Shown: one piece after another, positions 1 to 6,913 of the stretch
How the letters are laid out: each line of letters starts with the position of its first letter
Position numbering within the stretch: the stretch's first letter is position 1
Source of the DNA: Mycobacterium sp. ENV421
GTDB lineage: Bacteria > Actinomycetota > Actinomycetes > Mycobacteriales > Mycobacteriaceae
NCBI RefSeq assembly: GCF_002887815.1
Contig: NZ_PDHO01000001.1
Location: forward strand, 186,001 to 250,000
DNA length: 64,000 nt
Reading direction: 5' to 3'
The notes under the pieces: generated by a model
Database searches by the model: none
What the model was told of the DNA's origin: nothing
The model's input: the letters and a program-made list of their open reading frames with translations, nothing else
Position numbers and translations under genes: made by a program

Positions 1-1
1 C

Positions 2-370
2 AGCACGGTGCGGACCGAGAACGGCCACACCGCGGTCACTCCGAGATGGAAGACCGCGATGCTGATCCTGCTGGTGCTCTACCCGACGGTGATGCTGCTG
101 TCGCGGTTCATGGGCCCGGTCCTCGACGGCGCCGGTGCCCCGCCGTGGTTGGCGATGTGGCTCAGTCAGGTGGTCAGCGTGGCTGTCCTGCAGTGGGCGC
201 TGATGCCGTGGGTCGGGCGGTGGTTCCGGCGTTGGCTCGATCCGATCGACGGGGCGGGGGTCCGCGTCAGCGTGCTCGGCGCGAGCGCGATCGTCGTCGG
301 TTACCTGGTGACGCTGGGTGTGTTCGCGGTCGTTCGGTGGCTGCAGTACTGGGACTTCGCGCGAGGCTAG
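2..370 (+). CDS. C-terminal part of a membrane protein, cut by the window edge
   Basis: The reading frame is open from the first bases, so the gene probably starts upstream; a GTG at 8 is the first possible start inside the window. The 122 visible residues hold three hydrophobic segments (about residues 20-37, 50-68 and 92-112) with an arginine/tryptophan-rich loop between the second and third. This arrangement resembles the C-terminal membrane region fused to antibiotic biosynthesis monooxygenase (ABM) domains in actinobacteria, but the ABM part would lie outside the window. The stop codon overlaps the stop of the opposing gene in a CTAG at 367-370. Confidence 0.6.
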   Translation, partial: STVRTENGHTAVTPRWKTAMLILLVLYPTVMLLSRFMGPVLDGAGAPPWLAMWLSQVVSVAVLQWALMPWVGRWFRRWLDPIDGAGVRVSVLGASAIVVGYLVTLGVFAVVRWLQYWDFARG

Positions 371-669
371 GTCCGCTTGAGTGTCCAGGCCGGAACCCAG
401 TGCGTCACTGCCTTGCGTTTGGGCCCGTACGAGATGTCGTAGGTGACCAGGCCCCACCAATCGCCCTGCTCGCACAATCCCCAGCAGGACAGCATGCCCC
501 TGACGACCTTGTGCATCTGCAATCCATGCGGGTGGTAGCGGCCGGTCCGGTGCGGTTCGCGGGGAAAGAGCACGGTCAGATCGACGAGCACCGGTTCGGG
601 CGGGGACACCGGCCGGAAGGGCGGCCGCAGCGGCTGACCGTTGTAACCGATCGAGGTCAGCTCACCCAC
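367..669 (-). CDS. Small hypothetical protein (100 aa), leaderless
   Basis: I do not recognise this family. The protein is rich in Trp, Tyr, Pro and His, with no obvious signal peptide or membrane helix, so it is probably a small soluble protein. Support for a real gene comes from the promoter rather than homology: a good -35/-10 pair lies immediately upstream and would start transcription at or next to the GTG at 669, giving a leaderless mRNA of the kind common in mycobacteria. It sits just downstream of the amidase gene on the same strand, 49 bp away, but appears to have its own promoter. Confidence 0.6.
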   Translation of the reverse strand: MGELTSIGYNGQPLRPPFRPVSPPEPVLVDLTVLFPREPHRTGRYHPHGLQMHKVVRGMLSCWGLCEQGDWWGLVTYDISYGPKRKAVTHWVPAWTLKRT

Positions 670-703
670 TGTTCGATCATATGTTCGATCCGATCGGTGT
701 CCA
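670..703 (-). promoter_or_regulatory. Predicted leaderless promoter with direct repeats
   Basis: Read on the minus strand, TGGACA (698-703), a 16-bp spacer and TATGAT (676-681) are followed by six bases and then the GTG start. Two copies of GATCGAACA (690-682 and 678-670), 12 bp apart, flank and overlap the -10 box, so a regulator binding there would block the promoter. Confidence 0.5.
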
Positions 704-718
704 CCCCCGCCCGTGTGC

Positions 719-1720
719 TCAGGTCAACTGCGCCGACATCTGTCGCAGTTTGCGGTGCACGCCGCCGTAGGGGTCTGCCGACGGGAGGAGCGCCTTCGCG
801 ATCTTGGTGACCGCGCTGTAGTTGACGTCGACCACGTTGGCCAACGGGGACAGGCACAGTTGGCTGCACAGCTGGTAGGCGTCCATGGTGCTCAACCCGT
901 ACAGCTCTTCCAGCCAGCGCACCATCTCGACCTGGCTGCACCTCCAGGCGTCCTCGAGCGGGCGTGCCGAACCCACCGTCAGCAATGCGTCGTCGTGCTC
1001 GAAGCGCGGCCACGCCGGCGCGCCGCCCTTGATGAGGTCGACGACCAGGGTCACGTTCATCGCGCCCTCCAGGGCCGTTCCGCAGGTTTCACCCTCACCT
1101 TGGCGATAGTGGCCGTCACCCACCGAGAAGAGCGCGCCCTCGGTGTTCACGCCCAGGTAGACCGTGGTGCCCGCGCGCAGCTCCGGGGTGTCCATGTTCC
1201 CGCCGAAGTAGTCCGGGACCAGAGTGGTCCGGACCTCCCGCAGGGCGGGTGCGACGCCGACCGTCCCCATCATCGGTGCCAGCGGGATGTCGAGGGTGAA
1301 GTCGCTTTCGTGTGCGGTGAAGGTTGCGGTACCCCGCGCCCGGTCGATCCGGTAGATCCAGGCCAATTCGGGCAGCGGCGCCTGCAGAGTGGCCGTGCGA
1401 TCGGTGCCGGTGAGGGCGCCGAAGAGCGGGATCGTCGTCGAGGCGGCCCAGTCCCTGGCCGGCTCGATCGACACGAAGTGAAGCGCCAGGGTGTCACCGA
1501 CCTCCGCCCCGGTGACATAGAACGGGCCGGTCTGCGGGTTGAGCTCCTTGGTGTTCAGCACGCGGCTGGGCTTGTCGGTGCTGGACGTGACCCGCCCGGC
1601 GAAGGCGTCCTCGGTCCATAGCCGCATCGCGGTGCCGGGCGAGACCTCCAGGACGGGCTCGGCGCCCCCGAAGGTCCAGACGTATTGATCGCGGGTGGGA
1701 GTGAACTCAACGACGTGCAT
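719..1720 (-). CDS. Acetamidase/formamidase family amidohydrolase
   Basis: This 333-residue protein has the FmdA/AmdA fold family pattern: a beta-rich protein with conserved stretches such as GPFYVTGAEVGD (about residues 90-101), a GDGHYRQGEGE segment (about 200) and a C-terminal LCSQLCLSPLANVVD stretch. The family hydrolyses short amides to acid and ammonia in the cytosol. The start ATG at 1720 lies inside the 3' end of cbtA (14-bp overlap), which implies translational coupling in a cbtB-cbtA-amidase operon. Next to a nitrile hydratase, the likely role is the second step of nitrile breakdown (amide to acid). A longer open frame upstream is the shadow of cbtA. Confidence 0.85.
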   Translation of the reverse strand: MHVVEFTPTRDQYVWTFGGAEPVLEVSPGTAMRLWTEDAFAGRVTSSTDKPSRVLNTKELNPQTGPFYVTGAEVGDTLALHFVSIEPARDWAASTTIPLFGALTGTDRTATLQAPLPELAWIYRIDRARGTATFTAHESDFTLDIPLAPMMGTVGVAPALREVRTTLVPDYFGGNMDTPELRAGTTVYLGVNTEGALFSVGDGHYRQGEGETCGTALEGAMNVTLVVDLIKGGAPAWPRFEHDDALLTVGSARPLEDAWRCSQVEMVRWLEELYGLSTMDAYQLCSQLCLSPLANVVDVNYSAVTKIAKALLPSADPYGGVHRKLRQMSAQLT

Positions 1721-2420
1721 CGACCATCCTGGTGCTGAGGACGCGGGGCAGCAGCGCCGCGAACACGGTGCCCAGTACCAGCCACATGAGCGCCTGGGTG
1801 AGCAGTGAATTGATCCGGAAGTCGGCCGGGAAATGATCGGAGACCTCATCGAACCGGGGGACCAGGAGCGCGATGGCGCCGATGCTGACCAGGTAGCCCC
1901 AGCCTGCGACTGCGACTGCCGACCACGTGCCCAGACGCGCACTGAGCCGCACGGCGGCTGCGACGGCGATGATCGCCAGCGCCACTGAAGCCAGCAGGAT
2001 GACCAGATATGCAGTGGTGCGCGCCCCGATGGTGTCTGCCTGGCCGACGCCGGGCGGATTCGCCGGGAAGCACAGGGCCGGAACGAGATTGACCGCGACG
2101 AAGCCGATCGCCGCCAAGGCGCTGACCGGCCACCGAAGGTCGGTGTGCATACCGCGCCGGGTCATCTGCATCGACAGTGCCGCGACCGCGACAGAGAACA
2201 GTGCGCCCAGCACGACGGCGAACATCACCGTGCCGACACCGGCGCCGACATTCTCTTGCAGGGCGCGGCTGAATATCTCGTGTTCCTCGCCGTGGGCGTG
2301 TGCCTCTTCGTGGCCGATGGCCGCATCGATGAGTGGGGAGACCAGAATGCGCGCGAAAACGAATGCGGCGATCCCACCTGACAGTCCGGCTGTCAGGCCG
2401 AGGCCGATGATTCTCTGCAT
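1707..2420 (-). CDS. cbtA: Cobalt transporter subunit CbtA
   Basis: The 237-residue protein has about five to six predicted membrane helices and a His/Glu-rich loop near residues 37-47 (EEAHAHGEEH), typical of CbtA, the larger subunit of the CbtAB cobalt transporter. Conserved family features include the N-terminal glycine-rich helix and a FPANPPGVG segment after the third helix. It follows cbtB by 11 bp and overlaps the amidase start. Co-location with a cobalt-type nitrile hydratase indicates that it feeds cobalt to that enzyme. Confidence 0.9.
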   Translation of the reverse strand: MQRIIGLGLTAGLSGGIAAFVFARILVSPLIDAAIGHEEAHAHGEEHEIFSRALQENVGAGVGTVMFAVVLGALFSVAVAALSMQMTRRGMHTDLRWPVSALAAIGFVAVNLVPALCFPANPPGVGQADTIGARTTAYLVILLASVALAIIAVAAAVRLSARLGTWSAVAVAGWGYLVSIGAIALLVPRFDEVSDHFPADFRINSLLTQALMWLVLGTVFAALLPRVLSTRMVDARR

Positions 2421-2431
2421 GGCGTGACCTT

Positions 2432-2665
2432 TCAGTGGCAGGGGAAGCCGAGCAGGTGCCGGGCGTCGTGGACAAACTCATGGATGTGGGTGTCGGAGCC
2501 GAATACCGACACCGCGCCCTGGTCGAATCCGATGAAATAGAACGCGATCAAGGCCAGCACGGTGGTCACCGTCAGCTGCAGGGCCATGCCTGTGGTGTGG
2601 GTGTCGGGCAGCTCGAACGTCGCGCTCGGCCGCGCGGCGGACCGTCGAGTAGTCGAAGACATCAT
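2432..2665 (-). CDS. cbtB: Cobalt transporter subunit CbtB
   Basis: This 77-residue protein has a single membrane helix followed by a conserved His-rich C-terminus (DTHIHEFVHDARHLLGFPCH), the metal-binding tail that defines CbtB. I chose the ATG at 2665, giving MMSSTT, because GAGAGG lies just upstream. An in-frame ATG at 2689 is possible but lacks a ribosome site. The gene heads the cbtB-cbtA-amidase operon and diverges from the nitrile hydratase operon. Confidence 0.9.
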   Translation of the reverse strand: MMSSTTRRSAARPSATFELPDTHTTGMALQLTVTTVLALIAFYFIGFDQGAVSVFGSDTHIHEFVHDARHLLGFPCH

Positions 2666-2687
2666 GTCCCTCTCGGTAGTTACTTCC

Positions 2688-2700
2688 ATATTGCAAATAT
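2688..2700. promoter_or_regulatory. 13-bp palindrome upstream of cbtB
   Basis: ATATTGCAAATAT is a perfect inverted repeat with a 3-bp centre in an AT-rich patch 23 bp upstream of the cbtB start. AT-rich palindromes of this kind are bound by ArsR/SmtB-type metal sensors, so cobalt-responsive control is plausible. No ArsR gene is present nearby. Confidence 0.4.
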
Positions 2701-2796
2701 TTCGCTTGCTCTGAATACCCCGCAGGGTTCCGAGCGGTCAACCGGAAGAGCCTGGTCTGGCGGGCCTGAAATCCAGGTTTAACACGAGGCCGGTCG

Positions 2797-2838
2797 TGCG
2801 TAAATCCTGTGTTACGCATGGCGGTACGGATTGCGTAA
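2797..2838. promoter_or_regulatory. Three alternating TGCGTAA half-sites upstream of nitrile hydratase
   Basis: TGCGTAA at 2797-2803, its reverse complement TTACGCA at 2812-2818 and TGCGTAA again at 2832-2838 form two overlapping inverted repeats (8-bp and 13-bp spacers) about 70-110 bp upstream of the nitrile hydratase beta start. This looks like an operator array. The MarR-type regulator at 5191 or an unseen regulator could bind it. Confidence 0.45.
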
Positions 2839-2908
2839 GGCTGCCGACAGTGCGCATAGTTCCAAATGAAAGTATTATGACCGTGAACTAATGATTGGAG
2901 AGCCGGAT

Positions 2909-3601
2909 ATGCACGGTCCACACGACCTGGGTGGGCGCGACGGCATCGGCCCCGTCGCCACTGAATTCCTCGAACCGGGGATCCCGGACTGGCGCTACCC
3001 CTTCGAAGGCCGGATGCACGCGGTTACCGCCATGGCGATCGCCAAAGGTGCCTTCAACCTTGATGAACAACGCCATGGCATCGAGCTGATGAAGTGGAGT
3101 GAGTACCTTGACTCCACCTATTACGCCCACTGGTTGTTCTCGGTGGAAAAGCTGCTCAACGACAAGGGTTACGTCTCCCACGAGGAGATCGACGCACGGA
3201 TGCAGGAACTGGGCGCTCCATCGATGACGCCGCATCCGCAGAAGCCGGAGAACCTATCGCCGTTCGCCCAGCAGATGATCGACATCCTGTGGAAAGGGAC
3301 GCCGCATGATCTGCCCGCCGACACCCCGCCACGTTACGGCGTGGGTGACAAGGTGGCGGTGCGCAATCTCAATGAGGTGACCCACAACCGGTTGCCCGGC
3401 TATCTGAATCGCACCGTGGGCGTTATTGCCAAGCAGTACGGGGCATTTCATGATCCCGCCGACAGCGCGCACAAGCAGATCGACACTCCCCATCAGCTCT
3501 ACATGGTCAAGTTCAACTCCGTTGACTTGTGGGGTGACGAGGCGGTCGAGGACTTCAACCTGTACGCCGATCTGTTCGAGAACTACCTCGAACCGGCCTG
3601 A
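2909..3601 (+). CDS. nthB: Nitrile hydratase subunit beta
   Basis: The 230-residue protein begins MHGPHDLGG, the family N-terminus, and ends with the SH3-like barrel that binds the alpha subunit (GVGDKVAVRNLN, then the YMVKF and NLYADLFENYLEPA segments). I start at the ATG at 2909, which has GGAGAG upstream, rather than at 2891. The beta-alpha-activator gene order matches cobalt-type enzymes such as those of Rhodococcus. With the alpha subunit it hydrates nitriles to amides in the cytosol. Confidence 0.93.
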   Translation: MHGPHDLGGRDGIGPVATEFLEPGIPDWRYPFEGRMHAVTAMAIAKGAFNLDEQRHGIELMKWSEYLDSTYYAHWLFSVEKLLNDKGYVSHEEIDARMQELGAPSMTPHPQKPENLSPFAQQMIDILWKGTPHDLPADTPPRYGVGDKVAVRNLNEVTHNRLPGYLNRTVGVIAKQYGAFHDPADSAHKQIDTPHQLYMVKFNSVDLWGDEAVEDFNLYADLFENYLEPA

Positions 3602-3612
3602 GACTAGGAGAA

Positions 3613-4215
3613 ATGAGCGAAATGGATTGGCTGTCTTTGTCTGACGTCGAGGCGCGAGTGAACGCGCTCGAGTCGCTGATGGTCGAAAAGGGCTTGGCCG
3701 AACACGAGGCAGTCGATGCTGTCGTCGCCTCGTTCGAGAACGATATGGGCCCGGTCAACGGGGCCAAGGTGGTGGCGCGGGCGTGGACCGAACCCGAGTA
3801 CCGCGAGTGGTTGCTCCGCGATGCCACCGCCGCGATCGCCGACATGGGTTTCACCGGCCTGCAGACCGAACACATGGTGGCAGTCGAGAACACCGATGAA
3901 CGACACAACGTGGTGGTGTGCACGCTGTGCTCCTGCTATCCGTGGACACTGCTGGGCATTCCGCCGGCCTGGTTCAAGTACCCGCAATACCGTGCGCGCG
4001 TGGTCAAGGACCCGCGCGGGGTACTCGGCGAGTTCGGACTCGAGCTGCCGCCCGAAGTCAAGATCGACGTGTGGGACAGCAGCGCGGAGATCCGCTACCT
4101 CGTCATCCCTCAGCGCCCCAAGGGCACCGAGACCATGACGGTTGACGAGCTGATCCCGCTGATCAACCGCGATTCCATGGTGGGCACCGCGCTCGCCTCC
4201 GTGCCGGGGGAGTGA
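3613..4215 (+). CDS. nthA: Nitrile hydratase subunit alpha, cobalt type
   Basis: This 200-residue catalytic subunit carries the metal claw VCTLCSCYPW, with Cys103, Cys106, Ser107 and Cys108. Threonine in the second position of the claw (CTLCSC) marks the non-corrin cobalt enzymes, whereas iron enzymes have CSLCSC. Two of the cysteines are oxidised in mature enzymes of the family. AGGAG lies seven bases before the ATG and the beta stop is 11 bp upstream. The presence of a cobalt transporter next door agrees with the metal assignment. Confidence 0.95.
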   Translation: MSEMDWLSLSDVEARVNALESLMVEKGLAEHEAVDAVVASFENDMGPVNGAKVVARAWTEPEYREWLLRDATAAIADMGFTGLQTEHMVAVENTDERHNVVVCTLCSCYPWTLLGIPPAWFKYPQYRARVVKDPRGVLGEFGLELPPEVKIDVWDSSAEIRYLVIPQRPKGTETMTVDELIPLINRDSMVGTALASVPGE

Positions 4216-4219
4216 ACCG

Positions 4220-4597
4220 ATGACCGCGACCCTTGATCTGACCGGGTTCGACGACCTCGGCGGTGCAATCGCGCTGCCTCGTTCCAACGGTGAGCTGGTG
4301 TTCGACGCACCTTGGCAGGGAAGGCTTTTCGGGCTCGTCGTGCACCTGTGCAAGTCCGGGGCCTTCGAGTGGGACGAGTTCAAGGTGCACCTGATCGCGG
4401 CGATCGGCGACTCCGGGGTCGACGAGACCTGCGACCCGGAGGTCTACTACCGCCAATTCGCCGAGGCGTTCTGCCGGTTGGCAGCACAGAAGCAGTTCTT
4501 CGACACCGACCAGTTGGAAACGCGGACCGTCACCGAGGCGCAGCGCCTCGCCCACGCCGATCACGACCACGACCACGACCACGACCACGAGCACTGA
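4220..4597 (+). CDS. Nitrile hydratase activator (P14K/NhlE-like) with His-Asp metal tail
   Basis: The 125-residue protein resembles the N-terminal half of a nitrile hydratase beta subunit (PWQGRLFGLVVHL, then VYYRQFAEAFCRLA), as do the self-subunit-swapping activators that deliver cobalt to the alpha subunit. Residues 112-125 are an almost pure Asp-His alternation with seven histidines, a probable cobalt store or chaperone site, encoded by a run of GACCAC repeats around 4556-4596. It starts 4 bp after the alpha stop, so translation is probably coupled. Confidence 0.85.
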   Translation: MTATLDLTGFDDLGGAIALPRSNGELVFDAPWQGRLFGLVVHLCKSGAFEWDEFKVHLIAAIGDSGVDETCDPEVYYRQFAEAFCRLAAQKQFFDTDQLETRTVTEAQRLAHADHDHDHDHDHEH

Positions 4598-4616
4598 GGC
4601 AGAGGAGATTTCGCGG

Positions 4617-5132
4617 ATGTCGAAAATTTCTGCGCTGGCCCTGAGCGTGGGAGTGCTCGGGGCGCTGTCGACACTCATGACGGCAACGGTCTGGAAGCTT
4701 CCGGTCTGGGTGCTGTTTCTGGCGTGGGCGTCATTCTTCTTCGTGGGGACAGGAGTTCCGGGGCTGGTGAAGTCGGTGGTGTGCAACTGGACCGGTATCG
4801 CGATCGCCACGCTCACCCTGCTGTCGGTGCACAACACCTCCAGTGCGGTACTGCTGGCCGTCGCGGTGGGAGTGGGTAGCTTCGCCATGGTGCAGGTCTC
4901 GCGGCTGGCCTGGGTGTCGGCTACACCGGCGATCGTGTTCGGTTTCGCGATGACCGTCGGAACCATTGCGGCGACGGGGAATTCCATCACGACCGCCGGT
5001 GTGTCCAATCCGGCGCTGATCGCGGCGACGACGGCTCTGGTAGGCGCAAGCTTCGGTATCGCCTCGGAGTGGGGTGCCGCGGCGCTGGGGATGATCTCGC
5101 AGGTGACAGTCCCGCGGCGCGTGGCACAGTGA
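4617..5132 (+). CDS. DUF1097 family membrane protein
   Basis: This 171-residue, five- to six-helix membrane protein belongs to the DUF1097 type (N-terminal helix, then WVLFLAWASFFFVGTG). GAGGAG precedes the ATG. It is the last gene of the nitrile hydratase operon, 19 bp after the activator. Its position suggests a transport role for nitrile, amide or the acid product, in place of the AmiS/UreI-type channel found in some acetamidase operons. Family function is not established. Confidence 0.7.
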   Translation: MSKISALALSVGVLGALSTLMTATVWKLPVWVLFLAWASFFFVGTGVPGLVKSVVCNWTGIAIATLTLLSVHNTSSAVLLAVAVGVGSFAMVQVSRLAWVSATPAIVFGFAMTVGTIAATGNSITTAGVSNPALIAATTALVGASFGIASEWGAAALGMISQVTVPRRVAQ

Positions 5133-5190
5133 GATACGCTGTCGCGCAGACTAGTTGTCACCGCAGAAGCGATCGAGAGCTGGGAGCGTC

Positions 5191-5631
5191 GTGCTGACAT
5201 CGACGAGCAATCTGGACAGCATTGCCGAGGTTTTCGTCCGCGCCGAGCGCCGGTGGACCGATGCGCTGTGCAACGGGTTGCTGGACGCCGACGTCAACAC
5301 GATCGAGGGTTGGCGGGTGCTCGGCGCGCTGCGCACCGGTGACGGTTTCACGATGAGCGACATCTCGGCGGCGATGTCGATACCCCCGCCGACACTGACC
5401 CGCATCGTGGACAAGCTCGTCGACTCTGGATTGGTGCTCCGGCGGGTCGACGCGGCGGATCGCAGGCGGGTATTGGTTCACCTGTCGGCGCGCGGCAAGG
5501 CCAAGGTGCGCAAGCTGACCAAGCAGGAAGCTGGGCTCAAGGCCGTGCTGGTCGACGAACTGGGGGAGGACAACGCCGCACAGTTCATCCAGACTCTTGC
5601 CCGCGTCGGCGACCTGTTTTCCACCCCGTGA
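5191..5631 (+). CDS. MarR family transcriptional regulator
   Basis: This 146-residue winged-helix protein has the MarR pattern: a recognition helix around MSDISAAMSIPPPTLTRIVD and a wing RRVDAADRRRVLVHLS. I use the GTG at 5191, which has GGGAG upstream; a TTG at 5155 in the same frame is less likely. It stands between the nitrile hydratase operon and the AmiC-like sensor, so control of the nitrile/amide genes is the obvious role. The M. smegmatis inducible acetamidase system, which uses several regulators (AmiA, AmiC, AmiD), offers a parallel. Confidence 0.85.
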   Translation: MLTSTSNLDSIAEVFVRAERRWTDALCNGLLDADVNTIEGWRVLGALRTGDGFTMSDISAAMSIPPPTLTRIVDKLVDSGLVLRRVDAADRRRVLVHLSARGKAKVRKLTKQEAGLKAVLVDELGEDNAAQFIQTLARVGDLFSTP

Positions 5632-5711
5632 ACGGTCGCGCAACGCGCTAGTAACGCGGCAGGCCGACGATGGGTCGAGGGTGCGGTCGAAAGACAGCTG
5701 GATGGAGGTCG

Positions 5712-6779
5712 ATGGTGCACCAGACACCGGCGATCAACGTCGCCCTGGTCATCCCGCGCTCGGGATCGGCCGGTATCTACGGTCCGTCGTGTGAAGCCTG
5801 TGCCGAGCTCGCCATTGCCGACGTCAACGCGACGGCCGGGGTGTTGGGCCGGCCGGTTCGTCTGGTTCCGGTGGATGGCAGCAGGCCGCCCGCCGTGGTT
5901 GCCGCCGACATCGCGCGCCTGGTCGACCGCGGTGCGATCGATGCGGTCACCGGCTGGCACATCTCCCCGGTGCGGCAGGCGATCGCCAAGGTGACCGCCG
6001 GACGGGTGCCATACGTGTACGGGCCGCTCTATGAGGGCGGCGAACGCACCGCGGGACTGTTCCTGACCGGGGAGACGCCGTCGCGCCAACTCTTGCCCGC
6101 GATGGACTGGATGACGGACCAACACGGCGTCGATCGCTGGATCGTGATCGGAAACGACTACGTCTGGCCCCGGCAGACGGGTGCGGCGGCGGCAGGGCAT
6201 GCGCGCGCCAAAGGCAAGCCGCTGGCCGGCGAGATCTACGTCCCGCTGGGAACCGAGGACTTCTCGGCCACCCTGCGTCACGTCGAGAGCAGTGGCGTGA
6301 CCGGGGTGGTCCTGTTGCTCGTCGGACGTGACGGGGTCATGTTCAACCGGCAGTTCGCCGAGGTCGGGCTGGACGCCGCGGTGCCCAGGCTGAGCCCGCA
6401 CGTCGAAGAGAACATGCTGATGGCCAGTGGCAGTGAGAGCAACCGGGGGTTGTTCGCGGCGGCCGGCTACTTCGAAGCGCTCCACACCACCGCCAGCCTG
6501 GAGTTCGCCGCGCACTACTACGCCACCTTCGGCCCGGCCGCGCCTGCGCTCAACAGCATCGGGGAGTCCTGCTACGAGGCGATCACCTTGTTGATCGCGC
6601 TGGTGTCGCGGGCTGGTTCCCTGGCGGTGCCCGCCCTGACCGCGGCGGCGGTCGGCCTGACCTACATCAGCCCGCGCGGTGAAGTCACGATGCGCGGCAA
6701 CCAGATGAGCCAGGACGTGTATGTCGCCGAGGCGATCGACCTCGATTTCGAGATCCGGGCCCGCATCTCCGCGGCCTGA
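5712..6779 (+). CDS. AmiC-like periplasmic-binding-protein-fold amide sensor
   Basis: The 355-residue protein has the type I periplasmic binding fold of the AmiC/FmdD/UrtA branch (IPRSGSAGIYGPSCEACAEL near the N-terminus, YVYGPLYEGGERT near residue 105, LSPHVEENML near 230). It lacks a signal peptide and lipobox, and no permease or ATPase genes follow, so it is more likely a cytosolic ligand sensor than a transport component. The ATG at 5712 has GGAGG upstream. It follows the MarR gene by 80 bp on the same strand. No AmiR antiterminator gene is nearby. Confidence 0.8.
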   Translation: MVHQTPAINVALVIPRSGSAGIYGPSCEACAELAIADVNATAGVLGRPVRLVPVDGSRPPAVVAADIARLVDRGAIDAVTGWHISPVRQAIAKVTAGRVPYVYGPLYEGGERTAGLFLTGETPSRQLLPAMDWMTDQHGVDRWIVIGNDYVWPRQTGAAAAGHARAKGKPLAGEIYVPLGTEDFSATLRHVESSGVTGVVLLLVGRDGVMFNRQFAEVGLDAAVPRLSPHVEENMLMASGSESNRGLFAAAGYFEALHTTASLEFAAHYYATFGPAAPALNSIGESCYEAITLLIALVSRAGSLAVPALTAAAVGLTYISPRGEVTMRGNQMSQDVYVAEAIDLDFEIRARISAA

Positions 6780-6840
6780 ATCAGCCTGGGTCAAGTTGAT
6801 GTCCAAAGCCTCTTTCAGCCTGCCCGGAAAATTCGCTAAA

Positions 6841-6873
6841 CTTGAGCGGAACAGACTCAACCTTGACGGCGTT
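6841..6873 (+). promoter_or_regulatory. HAIR (HspR) operator overlapping a SigH/SigE-type promoter
   Basis: CTTGAGC-N7-ACTCAAC (6841-6861) matches the HspR-associated inverted repeat, CTTGAGT-N7-ACTCAAG, at 12 of 14 positions. Inside it, GGAACA (6848-6853), a 17-bp spacer and GTT (6871-6873) match the SigH/SigE promoter pattern. HspR bound here would cover the -35 element of the stress promoter of clpB. Confidence 0.75.
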
Positions 6874-6913
6874 GTAAACCTCGACAAGCTTTTCTAGACG
6901 AAACGGAGGTGTC

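Noticed and set aside
2666..2908. Cobalamin riboswitch upstream of cbtB, as often found for CbtAB
   Set aside because: I looked for the B12-box type conserved core on both strands and did not find it; the gap is better explained by protein operators.
4556..4596. GACCAC repeat as a possible CRISPR or tandem-repeat element
   Set aside because: The repeat is inside the activator gene, encodes the Asp-His tail, and has no spacers.
5478..6887. 469-codon minus-strand open frame across the AmiC-like gene
   Set aside because: It is antisense to a recognisable protein; its translation is Arg/Gly/His-rich without any family pattern, the usual shadow of GC-rich coding DNA.
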